Source: Bradyrhizobium sp. CB3481 (GTDB lineage Bacteria; Pseudomonadota; Alphaproteobacteria; Rhizobiales; Xanthobacteraceae). From it: a DNA stretch of 64,000 bases. A program made the position numbers and the translations under genes. Below the pieces are notes generated by a model. It worked only from the letters and a program-made list of their open reading frames with translations. It did no database searches and had not been told where the DNA came from. This document shows, piece after piece, positions 52,456 through 60,141 of the stretch. Positions within the stretch are counted from its first letter, which is position 1. Every line of letters begins with the position of its first letter. Location: positions 2,128,501 to 2,192,500 of the forward strand of contig NZ_CP121647.1 of assembly GCF_029714305.1 (NCBI RefSeq), in the 5' to 3' direction.

Positions 52456-53361
52456 GTGCATCAGCCAATTGAAACTGGCCCGAAGGACGGCAAAGCGGTC
52501 ACCGAAGATCACGTAGCTGGTTGGTCTGAGCTAGCTCAGGACTCCGCTAAAAAGGGTGGGCACTGCGAGGTCGCTCCGATCTATTGGCATGCGATGAATC
52601 GCGCAAAACAGCTGGACAATAAGGAAAGCTCTGACGCGGTATTCCAGACGACATCGGGAGTCCCTGCGTCCCCAGGAATTGCCCCCTTTGCGATGGTGGC
52701 CTGCTCGGATTCACCTAGCGTGACGGCTGCTGACAATGAGATCGCACGTGCAGTGCACAAGGTGTCAGCCAAGCGTCGCCTCGCAACCTTGTGCGGTGTA
52801 GCCATGGTGGCCGCATCGCTAACCTCTATGTATTTCCGCGCTGATTTTGCAACCTATGTGGCTCGGCATAGTGAGACAATTGGCGCGCAGATGCCAATTT
52901 GGACCATCTCGCCTCCGCGGGCGGCCAACCTTGTGTTCGATGACACAGCGCCGCAGGGGCAGACGGTGGGCGTCAACTTGCCGGCTCGGGATGCGCAGGT
53001 TGTTGCTGCGAGTGCACCATTGCAGGGGTCTGACCTCTATGAGCGGACGAATGCCCTAGAAAAAGAGCTGCTTGCCTTGCGCGGAGCTCTCGCAGAAGCA
53101 CAGGAGACCAAAGTTCGATCCATTCAGGCGGCGCAGGATGCCAGCACCGCTTTGCAGCAATCTTTGGAGAAGATGGCTCTCCTGGAGACTAGGCTTGAAC
53201 TAGCACGCCGGCACATCGAACAAGGAGCGATCTCACCCCCGCGCTCCCGTCGGATTCCGCGTCGCAAGGCGGGCACTTCCTTCCAGCCGGATTTTTTCGG
53301 GCTTTTCAGCTCGTCGTCTCATCGAACGGCTCACCGGCGTTCTACCCACATCCGCCAATAA
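52456..53361 (+). CDS. Membrane-anchored coiled-coil protein
   Basis: 301 residues from a GTG with GGAGG upstream. The N-terminus HQPIETGPKDGKAV resembles the PIETAPKDG start of short bradyrhizobial proteins. A membrane helix lies near 115-133 (LATLCGVAMVAASLTSMYF), then a linker, then a coiled coil (ALEKELLALRGALAEAQETK onward) and a basic Ser-rich tail. Topology suggests a periplasmic coiled coil. Function unknown. Confidence 0.6.
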   Translation: MHQPIETGPKDGKAVTEDHVAGWSELAQDSAKKGGHCEVAPIYWHAMNRAKQLDNKESSDAVFQTTSGVPASPGIAPFAMVACSDSPSVTAADNEIARAVHKVSAKRRLATLCGVAMVAASLTSMYFRADFATYVARHSETIGAQMPIWTISPPRAANLVFDDTAPQGQTVGVNLPARDAQVVAASAPLQGSDLYERTNALEKELLALRGALAEAQETKVRSIQAAQDASTALQQSLEKMALLETRLELARRHIEQGAISPPRSRRIPRRKAGTSFQPDFFGLFSSSSHRTAHRRSTHIRQ

Positions 53362-53649
53362 ATTCGAAGTGCTTGAGCAAAGCTGCTATCGCTGCACGGG
53401 GCCAATTTGCACGCAAAGGCTCTGGGCCAGCGATTTTTCTTCTGATTGACTAACACCGAACCCGGGCCAACGAATTTGGCTGTTATTGCCGAGCGTCTGT
53501 AGTGAGCTGTATCAGACAAGTTGCCGACTTTTCCCGACAGGTCCTTGTGACTTATGCCGGTCGGGGATCACTATTTAATTGACACATTCCGCTTGTTCTC
53601 TTCGACCCGTCAGCCTGGTTTCATTGAAGCGTCGAACGACTTATCGCGA

Positions 53650-53877
53650 ATGTTCATGGGAAACCCTGCAATGCGGGTCGGAGATCGAGTGCAATTGAGC
53701 GAACTCGGTACTTCGCGTGCTCCGAAATCGCGAAGCAAAAGGGGCGTAGTCGTTAAAGCAACAGCAAGCTCGCGCGAAGGGTCTCTACACGTTTTGTTCG
53801 ACGGCAATAAGAGGCCTACCCGAATTCACAGCTCTTACTTAAAAGCAGCCGATCCTGGAAGCGTGATCAAGACCTGA
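53650..53877 (+). CDS. Small beta-rich conserved hypothetical protein
   Basis: About 75 residues. MRVGDRVQLSELGTSRAP, SKRGVVVKATASS and LHVLFDGNKRPTRIHSSYLK suggest a small SH3- or KOW-like barrel. Several ATGs (53650, 53656, 53671) are possible and the frame is open to 53554; the conserved part starts at 53671. Confidence 0.6.
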   Translation: MFMGNPAMRVGDRVQLSELGTSRAPKSRSKRGVVVKATASSREGSLHVLFDGNKRPTRIHSSYLKAADPGSVIKT

Positions 53878-54047
53878 ACTTTGAAGGCCGCAGAAATACG
53901 GATTTCACTCAGGCCTTAATCCGCGTCTTCATGGACATTCGCTGGGATTGTTGTCTACTTGTGCTTGGCCTTTGGGCGCACCATTGTTCGCGGCATATCT
54001 TTTACGACCATCAAATCAGCCCGCGGGCCCGAGCCGTTTGGATTAGT

Positions 54048-54281
54048 TCAGCCCAGGGTCCATTCTACCGCTCTAAATAATGCCAAGCCCAGAAAATAGA
54101 CCCAAGCGGTCATCCCCATGCAGGCGACACAGCCATAAGCGATAACAACCGCGTATCTTCTTACTCCGCTCGGGAGCGGGGCTAGCCGGACCTCGGCCGT
54201 CTCGCCGGCAACCGCCGAAACGTTAGAGGTCTCGGTCGGCAACAGATGGACGTGTTCACCCAAGTCAATCTGGGTTGCCAT
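54048..54281 (-). CDS. Small membrane protein, second gene of a stress-promoter pair
   Basis: 77 residues. A hydrophilic N-terminal half (MATQIDLGEHVHLLPTETSN) precedes a membrane helix (YAVVIAYGCVACMGMTAWVY). The ATG directly follows the TAG of the upstream gene, so translation is coupled. Confidence 0.65.
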   Translation of the reverse strand: MATQIDLGEHVHLLPTETSNVSAVAGETAEVRLAPLPSGVRRYAVVIAYGCVACMGMTAWVYFLGLALFRAVEWTLG

Positions 54282-54467
54282 CTAACGAACCTTGCTCTCG
54301 ACCGAGGCGTAAGATCCGTGTAGGTCGGCCAGCTTAGCTTCCCGTAAAGCCTCAAGTGCATGTGTGCTTGCGCGTAGCGCAATAACTTCGTCCAAGAGCT
54401 GATGGAGATCCTCCGCCACCCAACGCGATCTGGGTTGCGTAAGCAATGGGCTCTTTTTTATGGTCAT
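54282..54467 (-). CDS. Small helical protein, first gene of a stress-promoter pair
   Basis: 61 residues. RWVAEDLHQLLDEVIALRAS and THALEALREAKLADLH form amphipathic helices. EcfG promoter 45 bases upstream of the ATG. Function unknown. Confidence 0.65.
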   Translation of the reverse strand: MTIKKSPLLTQPRSRWVAEDLHQLLDEVIALRASTHALEALREAKLADLHGSYASVESKVR

Positions 54468-54511
54468 ATTGAAGTCCCCCTCAAGGCGACCTCACGGAGG
54501 CGCGGCGAACA

Positions 54512-54536
54512 AACGATCAGCCCAGGAGACAGTTCC
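54512..54536 (-). promoter_or_regulatory. EcfG-type stress promoter (GGAAC-N16-CGTT)
   Basis: On the minus strand GGAAC (54536-54532) and CGTT (54515-54512), exact consensus, upstream of the 54467 start. Confidence 0.65.
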
Positions 54537-54701
54537 TAATTTTTTGCCGGGTTTTCCCGGACCAAGTATGTCGTCATCCGGCGGGGGAGGACATCCTTGT
54601 GGCAGCTGCAGCCGGCCGAGCCCAACAAGGGGCTGCTGTCCGCGGCAGCTTGATGACGTCACCCGGACATATCCGCCCCATGGAGGAGGGACTGCGTCTA
54701 A

Positions 54702-55004
54702 CTAGATTCGGAACTCATCCCGATTTCTTCCGGAAGCTATGAGTGTGGCTAACCACCGTGGGAGTTTGCCACGCCCCGACCAGGTCTCTGCAGGATTGTC
54801 CGGATTCCTAAACCTCGGAACGACGGGTGGATACGGACGACGACTGTCACTTGAGCCGCCGCTGGACCTCCGGCTGAGCTCATCCAGCTGCTCCTGAAGC
54901 TTGCGCCTCTCAGCCTCCAGCTTTCGATCAAGAATAGGAATTATCCGCTGGTGCAGATCCCAGAGATCGTCCAGCGACATCTTCTCCAGAAAATCCTTCC
55001 TCAT
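54702..55004 (-). CDS. H-NS/MvaT-like histone-like nucleoid protein
   Basis: 100 residues from ATG 55004. The N-terminal oligomerisation coiled coil (LDDLWDLHQRIIPILDRKLE, RRKLQEQLDELSRR) is joined by a linker to the DNA-binding motif RNPDNPAETWSGRGKLPRWL. The AxTWSGRGxxPxWL pattern is diagnostic. Such proteins silence AT-rich, horizontally acquired DNA. A second H-NS-like gene lies at 58634. Confidence 0.9.
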   Translation of the reverse strand: MRKDFLEKMSLDDLWDLHQRIIPILDRKLEAERRKLQEQLDELSRRSSGGSSDSRRPYPPVVPRFRNPDNPAETWSGRGKLPRWLATLIASGRNRDEFRI

Positions 55005-55081
55005 CGTCACACCCCATTGGGGCAAAGTGACTCATTTTCGTATAAATGAACCGTAAAGAACGTGAACCAGCCGCTCGTGGC

Positions 55082-55696
55082 TTAGGCTATCGCAGGTGCT
55101 TTGCTCTGCCGACGATAACCCATATAGCCCAAGGCAGCGAAGCCAAGCAGCATCATCGCCCAAGTAGACGGCTCAGGAACGGCCGCGACCGTAAACACAA
55201 ACGCGTGGTCGAAGTAGTTGAAATCGCTGTAGGGGAAAGTCAAATCTTCGAATGCCACATACGTGCCGGCTGGGCTGCCAGCGAACGCTTCGCCGGCTGC
55301 AGCGGTGGTCGAATAGATGTGGTTGCCATTGCCTCCGTTGAGCGCGGGATCGGAGTACCACGTCGCGTACCCGGTGACGAAATCTACAAAGGTGAGTACG
55401 TCTCCAGCTTCGACACGTCCAAAATTGAATGACTGGCCAATGGCGCTGGCATGGTTGTTTAAACCAGCCAGACCGGTCGATATGCCGTTGACCAATAGAC
55501 CAAGCTGATTTTCCAGTGCGGCTCCGCTGCCGGCAAAATATGCAATAAGATCCCCGGTGGAGGCGGTCGTAAAGCTGTAGGTCTGGAGGTTCTCCGATCC
55601 GCTATTCGGGTAGACGATGGCCGCCGAGGCGCTATTCGCCCAGATCGAACAGGCTATGGCTGCAGCAAGGGTTGCTGGACGAAGCATGGCTCTCAT
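55082..55696 (-). CDS. PEP-CTERM (PEPxxWA type) secreted protein 1
   Basis: 204 residues from ATG 55696. Signal peptide (RPATLAAAIACSIWANSASA) and a beta-rich middle precede the sorting tail VPEPSTWAMMLLGFAALGY ending in a YRR basic end. PEP-CTERM tails are cut by an exosortase, and the proteins go to the cell surface or matrix, typically with exopolysaccharide. No exosortase gene is in this window. Divergent from the gene at 55958. Confidence 0.88.
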   Translation of the reverse strand: MRAMLRPATLAAAIACSIWANSASAAIVYPNSGSENLQTYSFTTASTGDLIAYFAGSGAALENQLGLLVNGISTGLAGLNNHASAIGQSFNFGRVEAGDVLTFVDFVTGYATWYSDPALNGGNGNHIYSTTAAAGEAFAGSPAGTYVAFEDLTFPYSDFNYFDHAFVFTVAAVPEPSTWAMMLLGFAALGYMGYRRQSKAPAIA

Positions 55697-55797
55697 AAAC
55701 CCACCCCTTTGCCGTCTTTTCCCGACTATTAAATAGAGATTAAATCCGACGTCAACCCGACAAACCTCAGTCTTTAGTTCCGTGGCGGCAGTGTCGC

Positions 55798-55850
55798 ATT
55801 GTTCCAAGCGATTGTTCCACAAAGAACAATGTACATTGCCACTTGTTCCC
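55798..55850. promoter_or_regulatory. Cluster of TTGTTCC half-sites with a perfect inverted repeat, enhancer-like
   Basis: ATTGTTC at 55811-55817 pairs with GAACAAT at 55824-55830 (6-base spacer). Further TTGTTCC half-sites are at 55799-55805 and 55843-55849. It lies between the divergent PEP-CTERM genes, about 100 bases upstream of the predicted sigma-54 start site, the usual place for an activator such as PrsR. Confidence 0.55.
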
Positions 55851-55905
55851 GGACATTGAATTAATTCGTGACTAGTTTTTTCCCGAGAAATCAGGAACGA
55901 TAAAG

Positions 55906-55921
55906 TGGGGCTGCGATTGCA
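55906..55921 (+). promoter_or_regulatory. Sigma-54 (-24/-12) promoter
   Basis: TGGGGCTGCGATTGCA fits TGGCACG-N4-TTGCA at the invariant GG and GC with correct 10-base spacing and a full TTGCA. The expected start near 55932 gives a leader of about 26 bases to the ATG at 55958. Confidence 0.6.
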
Positions 55922-55957
55922 GTGGGGCTGAAACCTCTAGCTCAATCGGAGATCTCC

Positions 55958-56698
55958 ATGATCCGGCCACTTTTGATGGCAGCGGCTGCTCTCACAGTCG
56001 GGCTGGCCGCTGCCACACCAGCTCGCGCAACTCTGGTGTTATTGGACCAAACCGCGCTGCAGGGACAGGGCGTCGGCGCCGCCACGACCCTTCTTACCCT
56101 GCAAGCCCCGGGCGCCTCCACAACTGAAAGCGGCGGCGTTCTCTTCAATGGCACGACGTTTGGAAATGCCCAGACGGGAGCGTCGCAGTCCACGACGTTC
56201 ACATTTGCCAGCCTCGGGATCACCTCCGCAAACCAGCTGGCGCTGATCGTCAACCTCGCAGAGCCTGGATCGGAGAGTCCACCATCGGTGACCACGGCTC
56301 TGAGCCCACTTGCCACCAATGCTACGCTTGCCAATGCAATCACGTTGAACGTCTACAGTGCAAGTGGCGCGCTCCTGGAGCAGCACACCACGGCAGCCGG
56401 TCAGACGCTCAACCAGTTCCAGGGGGGTGTTGGTGGATCAGGGCTGGTGTTCGGGCTTACACCGGCCGAGCAGACACAGTTGAACAACACGATGGCGGCC
56501 AATGCCGGCCTTGAAGTGTTCACGGTGGGTGCCACCTTCGCCAACGCTCAGGGCGGTCTTGATGTCATCCAGGCCGGCATTCTCACGCCTGCGATCCCGG
56601 AAGCCTCCACCTGGGCAATGATGGTCCTCGGCTTTTTAGGGGTAGGTCTTGTTGCCTATCGCCGCCGGGGACAAGGGCCTTCATTCCGCGTTGCCTAA
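55958..56698 (+). CDS. PEP-CTERM-like secreted protein 2 (PEA variant)
   Basis: 246 residues from MIRPLLMAAAALTV (CGGAGA upstream; signal peptide cut near ARA). The mature part is rich in Ala, Thr and Gly, without cysteine. The tail reads IPEASTWAMMVLGFLGVGL and ends in RRR, with Ala in place of the second Pro of the motif. The membrane helix and basic end are intact. Predicted sigma-54 control. A strong terminator follows. Confidence 0.85.
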   Translation: MIRPLLMAAAALTVGLAAATPARATLVLLDQTALQGQGVGAATTLLTLQAPGASTTESGGVLFNGTTFGNAQTGASQSTTFTFASLGITSANQLALIVNLAEPGSESPPSVTTALSPLATNATLANAITLNVYSASGALLEQHTTAAGQTLNQFQGGVGGSGLVFGLTPAEQTQLNNTMAANAGLEVFTVGATFANAQGGLDVIQAGILTPAIPEASTWAMMVLGFLGVGLVAYRRRGQGPSFRVA

Positions 56699-56715
56699 GT
56701 CGGCGTCTCACCGAT

Positions 56716-56751
56716 AGTGCTCAACAGGGCAGCCTGCCCCTGTTGAGCACT
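56716..56751 (+). terminator. Rho-independent terminator of PEP-CTERM gene 2
   Basis: AGTGCTCAACAGGG (56716-56729) and CCCTGTTGAGCACT (56738-56751) form a perfect 14-bp stem with an 8-base loop, 18 bases after the stop. The following T-run is poor (TAGATTTCT). Confidence 0.75.
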
Positions 56752-56843
56752 TAGATTTCTCTGACTACAATATCCGACGAAGCAAGTTTTATACAGCGAC
56801 TCAGTTCAGTTCTTCTGCGGTTCAAAGATCCGCGGAGGGGGCC

Positions 56844-57090
56844 ATGCTGGAGCCAGATGAGGTTTCGGCGTAACTCCGGCTCAACGAGCTGGAGTGGGGT
56901 AGCAAACGGATTGCCGGAAGCTCGGGATTAGTTGCAACACGGCGAAGGACTGCGTGGGAGCCGGCGGCTGGACGCGCGGCGTATGTGAACTCCCAAGATT
57001 GGAACGAGCCCGTTGACGAGATTGACTGGGAAGCAAGAGCCGTTCGTCTCTTAATCGAAGCGGTATGCGATGCCGCGCCACGGCCTCCGA
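56844..57090 (+). pseudogene. Degenerate IS21-type IstA fragment
   Basis: From ATG 56844: MLEPDEVSA, stop, LRLNELEWGSKRIAG, then in another frame SCNTAKDCVGAGGWT. This is the N-terminal HTH part of an IS21-family transposase with a nonsense codon and a frameshift. Nothing of the catalytic core was recognised. Confidence 0.5.
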
Positions 57091-57866
57091 CTTAACGCCA
57101 GGGACTAACTTTCGGACGTGCATGTGGCTTGCGCGTCGGGTCATTGACCGCTCCGCGCCCCAGAACTCAAGCGCATCGCGTTGGTGTTTTGGAGTTGTTG
57201 TTTGCGCGCAAGTGATTCCTTAAACAGGACTTTTGGACCGGCCACATCACCCGGTGCCCGCACTTGAATTACCGTCTCCCGCGGACGCGATTAAGCGTCA
57301 GGCTGCCGGATAGCCGGAGATGCACCGCCGGAACTTCCGCGGCGAGCCCTTCGGACGGCCCAGCTGCCCGAGCACGGGCTGACCGATAATCTGTAGGATG
57401 CGGTCTGCAAGGCGCCGGCAGCTTGTTGCGAGAGGCAGTCAACGCGGCGCGCCCGTTGTCCCTCAAGGAATGCCGCGCCGAAGTTCGGCGATCGAAGCGA
57501 TACGGATGAACATCCGGCCCTGGTCAACGGCATCAACCCAACCGAGCACTTCCAGGTCGGGCGCCGGCCGCTGGACCGACGAACACAGAACTTGCGCGTG
57601 TAGAAAGAGCAAGCAGCTCGCAAGAGATGCGAGTCGACCTTCGCTAGGTTGTAAGGTTCAGTTTGCGTGATCTGTTGTTTCGTCGCGCCCTGCCTGTCTC
57701 AGAACGAGGCGGTAAATAGCACCTGCAAATCGCAGCGGCGGCGCAGTCCCTGGCCGATCTATGCCGTTCGGTATATGGCCAAGGCCGGGCGAGAACTTTA
57801 ATGTTCGATTAATAGATTAAAAAGCCGTCTTATTGCCTTTCAACCAGCACGATGTGGAGTTTTCTC
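57091..57866. other. Intergenic stretch upstream of PEP-CTERM gene 3
   Basis: No gene recognised. The last 90 bases are AT-rich and probably hold the promoter. A TGGCCAAGGCCGGGCG near 57774 has GG-N10-GC spacing but lacks TTGC, so a sigma-54 site is doubtful. Confidence 0.35.
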
Positions 57867-58550
57867 ATGTTTAACAATTTTGTTCGAGGCGCGGTTCTGG
57901 CGGCCGTCGGGGCAATCTCACTTACCTTAAGCTCACCAGTTAAAGCCGATCTCGTGATTACAAGCGTGAACGGCAACGGCTCTTTCGATTACAACGTCCT
58001 CTTTAAAGACGTATATACCAACGTCGCTCCCGGTGGAGAGATTCTCGGATACGGGAATGGAGCGAATGGGCCCCAACTGATCACATTTACCAGCGGTGAT
58101 ATTCTCTCTACCGGTCCGCAAGGACAGGCAGTCATTCAAGCCGGAACTACCGGAGGGGGCGTTTTCGACGATCTCAGTTTTGCGGCTTCGGGAGCGGCTA
58201 CAGGTTTCACCAGCCTGCTATTCAATATCCGTACCGATACGGCAACCCAAGTGCAATTCTCGGGCTTTGTCGACGCTCTAGCGGGCAGCTCGGAGACCCT
58301 CTTTAACCTGACAAACGGTAGTAATTTCTTCCTTGTAACTGCAACAAATAATCAATTGATCAGGTCCGGCACCTTCACCGCCATAGGTGGAAATTTCGAT
58401 TCAATTGAGCAGATCCGGCTTGACGCTGCAGCCATTGCTCCGGCCGTCCCCGAGCCGTCGACCTGGGCCATGATGATCCTTGGCTTTGCAGGCGTCGGCT
58501 TCATCGCATATCGCCGTCGCTCCTACGGCACAACACTTCGTATCGTGTAA
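57867..58550 (+). CDS. PEP-CTERM (PEPxxWA type) secreted protein 3
   Basis: 227 residues from MFNNFVRGAVLAAVG (GGAG upstream); signal peptide cut near VKA. Beta-rich, no cysteine, with a QFSGFVDALAGSSETLFNL region typical of matrix proteins. Tail VPEPSTWAMMILGFAGVGF and a basic RRR end. A clear terminator follows. Confidence 0.88.
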   Translation: MFNNFVRGAVLAAVGAISLTLSSPVKADLVITSVNGNGSFDYNVLFKDVYTNVAPGGEILGYGNGANGPQLITFTSGDILSTGPQGQAVIQAGTTGGGVFDDLSFAASGAATGFTSLLFNIRTDTATQVQFSGFVDALAGSSETLFNLTNGSNFFLVTATNNQLIRSGTFTAIGGNFDSIEQIRLDAAAIAPAVPEPSTWAMMILGFAGVGFIAYRRRSYGTTLRIV

Positions 58551-58566
58551 TTCTATTATCTGCTGG

Positions 58567-58592
58567 AAAAGGGCTCCGCTGGGGCCCTTTTT
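58567..58592 (+). terminator. Rho-independent terminator of PEP-CTERM gene 3
   Basis: AAAGGGC (58568-58574) pairs with GCCCTTT (58584-58590), then T-run to 58592; 17 bases after the stop. Confidence 0.85.
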
Positions 58593-58633
58593 ACTGCATC
58601 ATCATATCTTGCTCCGCGGCGGGAGAGCGGACG

Positions 58634-58906
58634 ATGGCTCATGTTAATTTCGAATCTCTTCAGACTGATGAACTCTGGGCCATCCATGAGCAGATCGGCT
58701 ACTTGCTAGCGAGGAAATTGCAAGCAGAGAAGAGCGTGATTGAAGCACGGCTCGTGGAATTGCGAAGGCGTTCCAATTTGCATCCGAAGTTTCAGAACCC
58801 GGATGAGCCCTCTCAGACTTGGTCCGGTCGCGGCAGGCCGCCGAAATGGGTCAGTAGCTTGCTCGCGACAGGCAAGACGATGGAAGACCTGCGTATTCTC
58901 AGCTGA
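58634..58906 (+). CDS. H-NS-like histone-like nucleoid protein
   Basis: 90 residues, GGGAGA before the ATG. Coiled coil (LQTDELWAIHEQIGYLLARK, SVIEARLVELRRR), then NPDEPSQTWSGRGRPPKWV. The same architecture as the 54702 gene, with clear sequence divergence, so these are two distinct paralogues either side of the PEP-CTERM genes. Confidence 0.9.
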   Translation: MAHVNFESLQTDELWAIHEQIGYLLARKLQAEKSVIEARLVELRRRSNLHPKFQNPDEPSQTWSGRGRPPKWVSSLLATGKTMEDLRILS

Positions 58907-58942
58907 GATGGGCGGCGCTTGGGTCACATTTAGGAGTCATGT

Positions 58943-59203
58943 GTGCGCGGTTCACAAGATCTACTAAACGATCTTCAAGCGTTGCAGCGGGCAGTTCTGG
59001 CCCTCTCAGAAGATCTTGATCAGATCGAACGCAGGCCTCACTGGTCGCTGCGGATCGCAAGCGAGGATTCGTCACCCGACAGCAAAGGTCTGGAGCAGGC
59101 CATATCCAACTTTGCATCTGCAATGGCGCGCTGCGGTGGCCCAGCGGCGAACTTGCGACGCAGCCGATCGATTAATGAATTCCAGGGAAACGAGCCCGTT
59201 TAA
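58943..59203 (+). CDS. Small helical protein, RPHxSLR family
   Basis: 86 residues from a GTG with TAGGAG 6 bases upstream. LQALQRAVLALSEDLDQIER then RPHWSLRIASED, GLEQAISNFASAMARC. The same order occurs in the product at 63559. It follows the H-NS-like gene by 36 bases and may be co-transcribed. Confidence 0.6.
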   Translation: MRGSQDLLNDLQALQRAVLALSEDLDQIERRPHWSLRIASEDSSPDSKGLEQAISNFASAMARCGGPAANLRRSRSINEFQGNEPV

Positions 59204-59708
59204 ATCAGGGCCGTCCAAGCTCGTCTGCAATTTGTTGGGAGCCGGCTCTCGTACGGAGCTGGCAAATCGGAGCCACAAAACGGCAAGAAGCGAAGTCGTT
59301 TGTGGCGGCGATCTGGAAGCTTCGAATCTGGTGCTCCGCGATACGGAAATCCGGCTCTCAATAAAACACCATCCTGGTACCCGACACGGCAGCACGGGTT
59401 GGCGTAAGTTACTATTGAGACGGATTAGGAAAAAGTGAATGAAAACAACGGCTGGCCGACATCGGATTAGACGGGATCAGCCGAGTCCGGAGCTTCGGAC
59501 GGATGGCGCCCTTGACCGCCAATTTTTCCAAAAAAGCAAATTCTACGGAATTTATTAGGGCGAAGTTACTGATGTGAGGAGAGGCGCGGGTCAGGTTTCC
59601 AAAAACGCCGAGTTCGATAAAACTGTAACGGTCGGTTTGAGCCGCGGGCAATAGTCCGCCGGCCAAATTCCCCCCGAGAGCCCGCGAGAGGCTTCTTGGG
59701 GGTGTTTG
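59204..59708. other. Intergenic with a hairpin at the start of the next gene
   Basis: No gene recognised. CCCCCGAGAGCC (59671-59682) pairs with GGCTTCTTGGGGG (59690-59702) with one bulge and two G-T pairs; the GGGGG that could serve as ribosome site for the ATG at 59709 lies in the stem. Confidence 0.4.
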
Positions 59709-60014
59709 ATGTTTTCACGTGATCTGGCTAGTTCCTCGAGCAGAGATGCGATTGACGGCTTCGACGCGATCTGTAGTGCGCTCGACCGGGGCCTCGATCC
59801 CGCCGGGACAAAGGGCTCGAGGACTAGTGACTTCCTCGCCATCGCCGCAGGCTGGCTCGTTCTCGGGGCGGTTATTCTCTACCCCTGCCTCCAACTCGTG
59901 GCGATCGTGATCTGCGCGGCATTCCTCGGAACACGTTCGTTTGCGCGTCTCATCCTTGGTCCGAGCCCGGCCGAAAATCATCAGCCCGAACGCCAGACCG
60001 TGCTGGCGGCCTAG
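59709..60014 (+). CDS. Small membrane protein
   Basis: 101 residues. A soluble N-terminal part (DAIDGFDAICSALDRGLDP) and a long hydrophobic stretch (FLAIAAGWLVLGAVILYP, LQLVAIVICAAFLG) that can form one or two membrane helices. Converges on the NfrB-like gene. Family not recognised. Confidence 0.5.
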   Translation: MFSRDLASSSSRDAIDGFDAICSALDRGLDPAGTKGSRTSDFLAIAAGWLVLGAVILYPCLQLVAIVICAAFLGTRSFARLILGPSPAENHQPERQTVLAA

Positions 60015-60023
60015 CGCCTTTCC

Positions 60024-60070
60024 GGTTCTGATCGAATCAGAACCAGGCTTCGGTTTCTCGTTCTGACGAG
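60024..60070. terminator. Tandem hairpins between convergent genes
   Basis: GGTTCTGAT (60024-60032) and ATCAGAACC (60036-60044) form a perfect 9-bp stem; CTCGT (60057-60061) and ACGAG (60066-60070) follow with T-rich flanks. Suited to stop transcription from both sides. Confidence 0.55.
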
Positions 60071-60141
60071 ATTTCCTGGTGCGAAACCGGTATCCATCCC
60101 GGATCAAGTCCGGGGCAGGCTTTCGTTTGGCAACGCCATGG

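Noticed and set aside
55840..55857. Minus-strand TGGCAATGTACATTGTTC as a sigma-54 site for PEP-CTERM gene 1
   Set aside because: The GG to G-T spacing is one base too long and the -12 GC is missing, so it does not meet the -24/-12 requirement.
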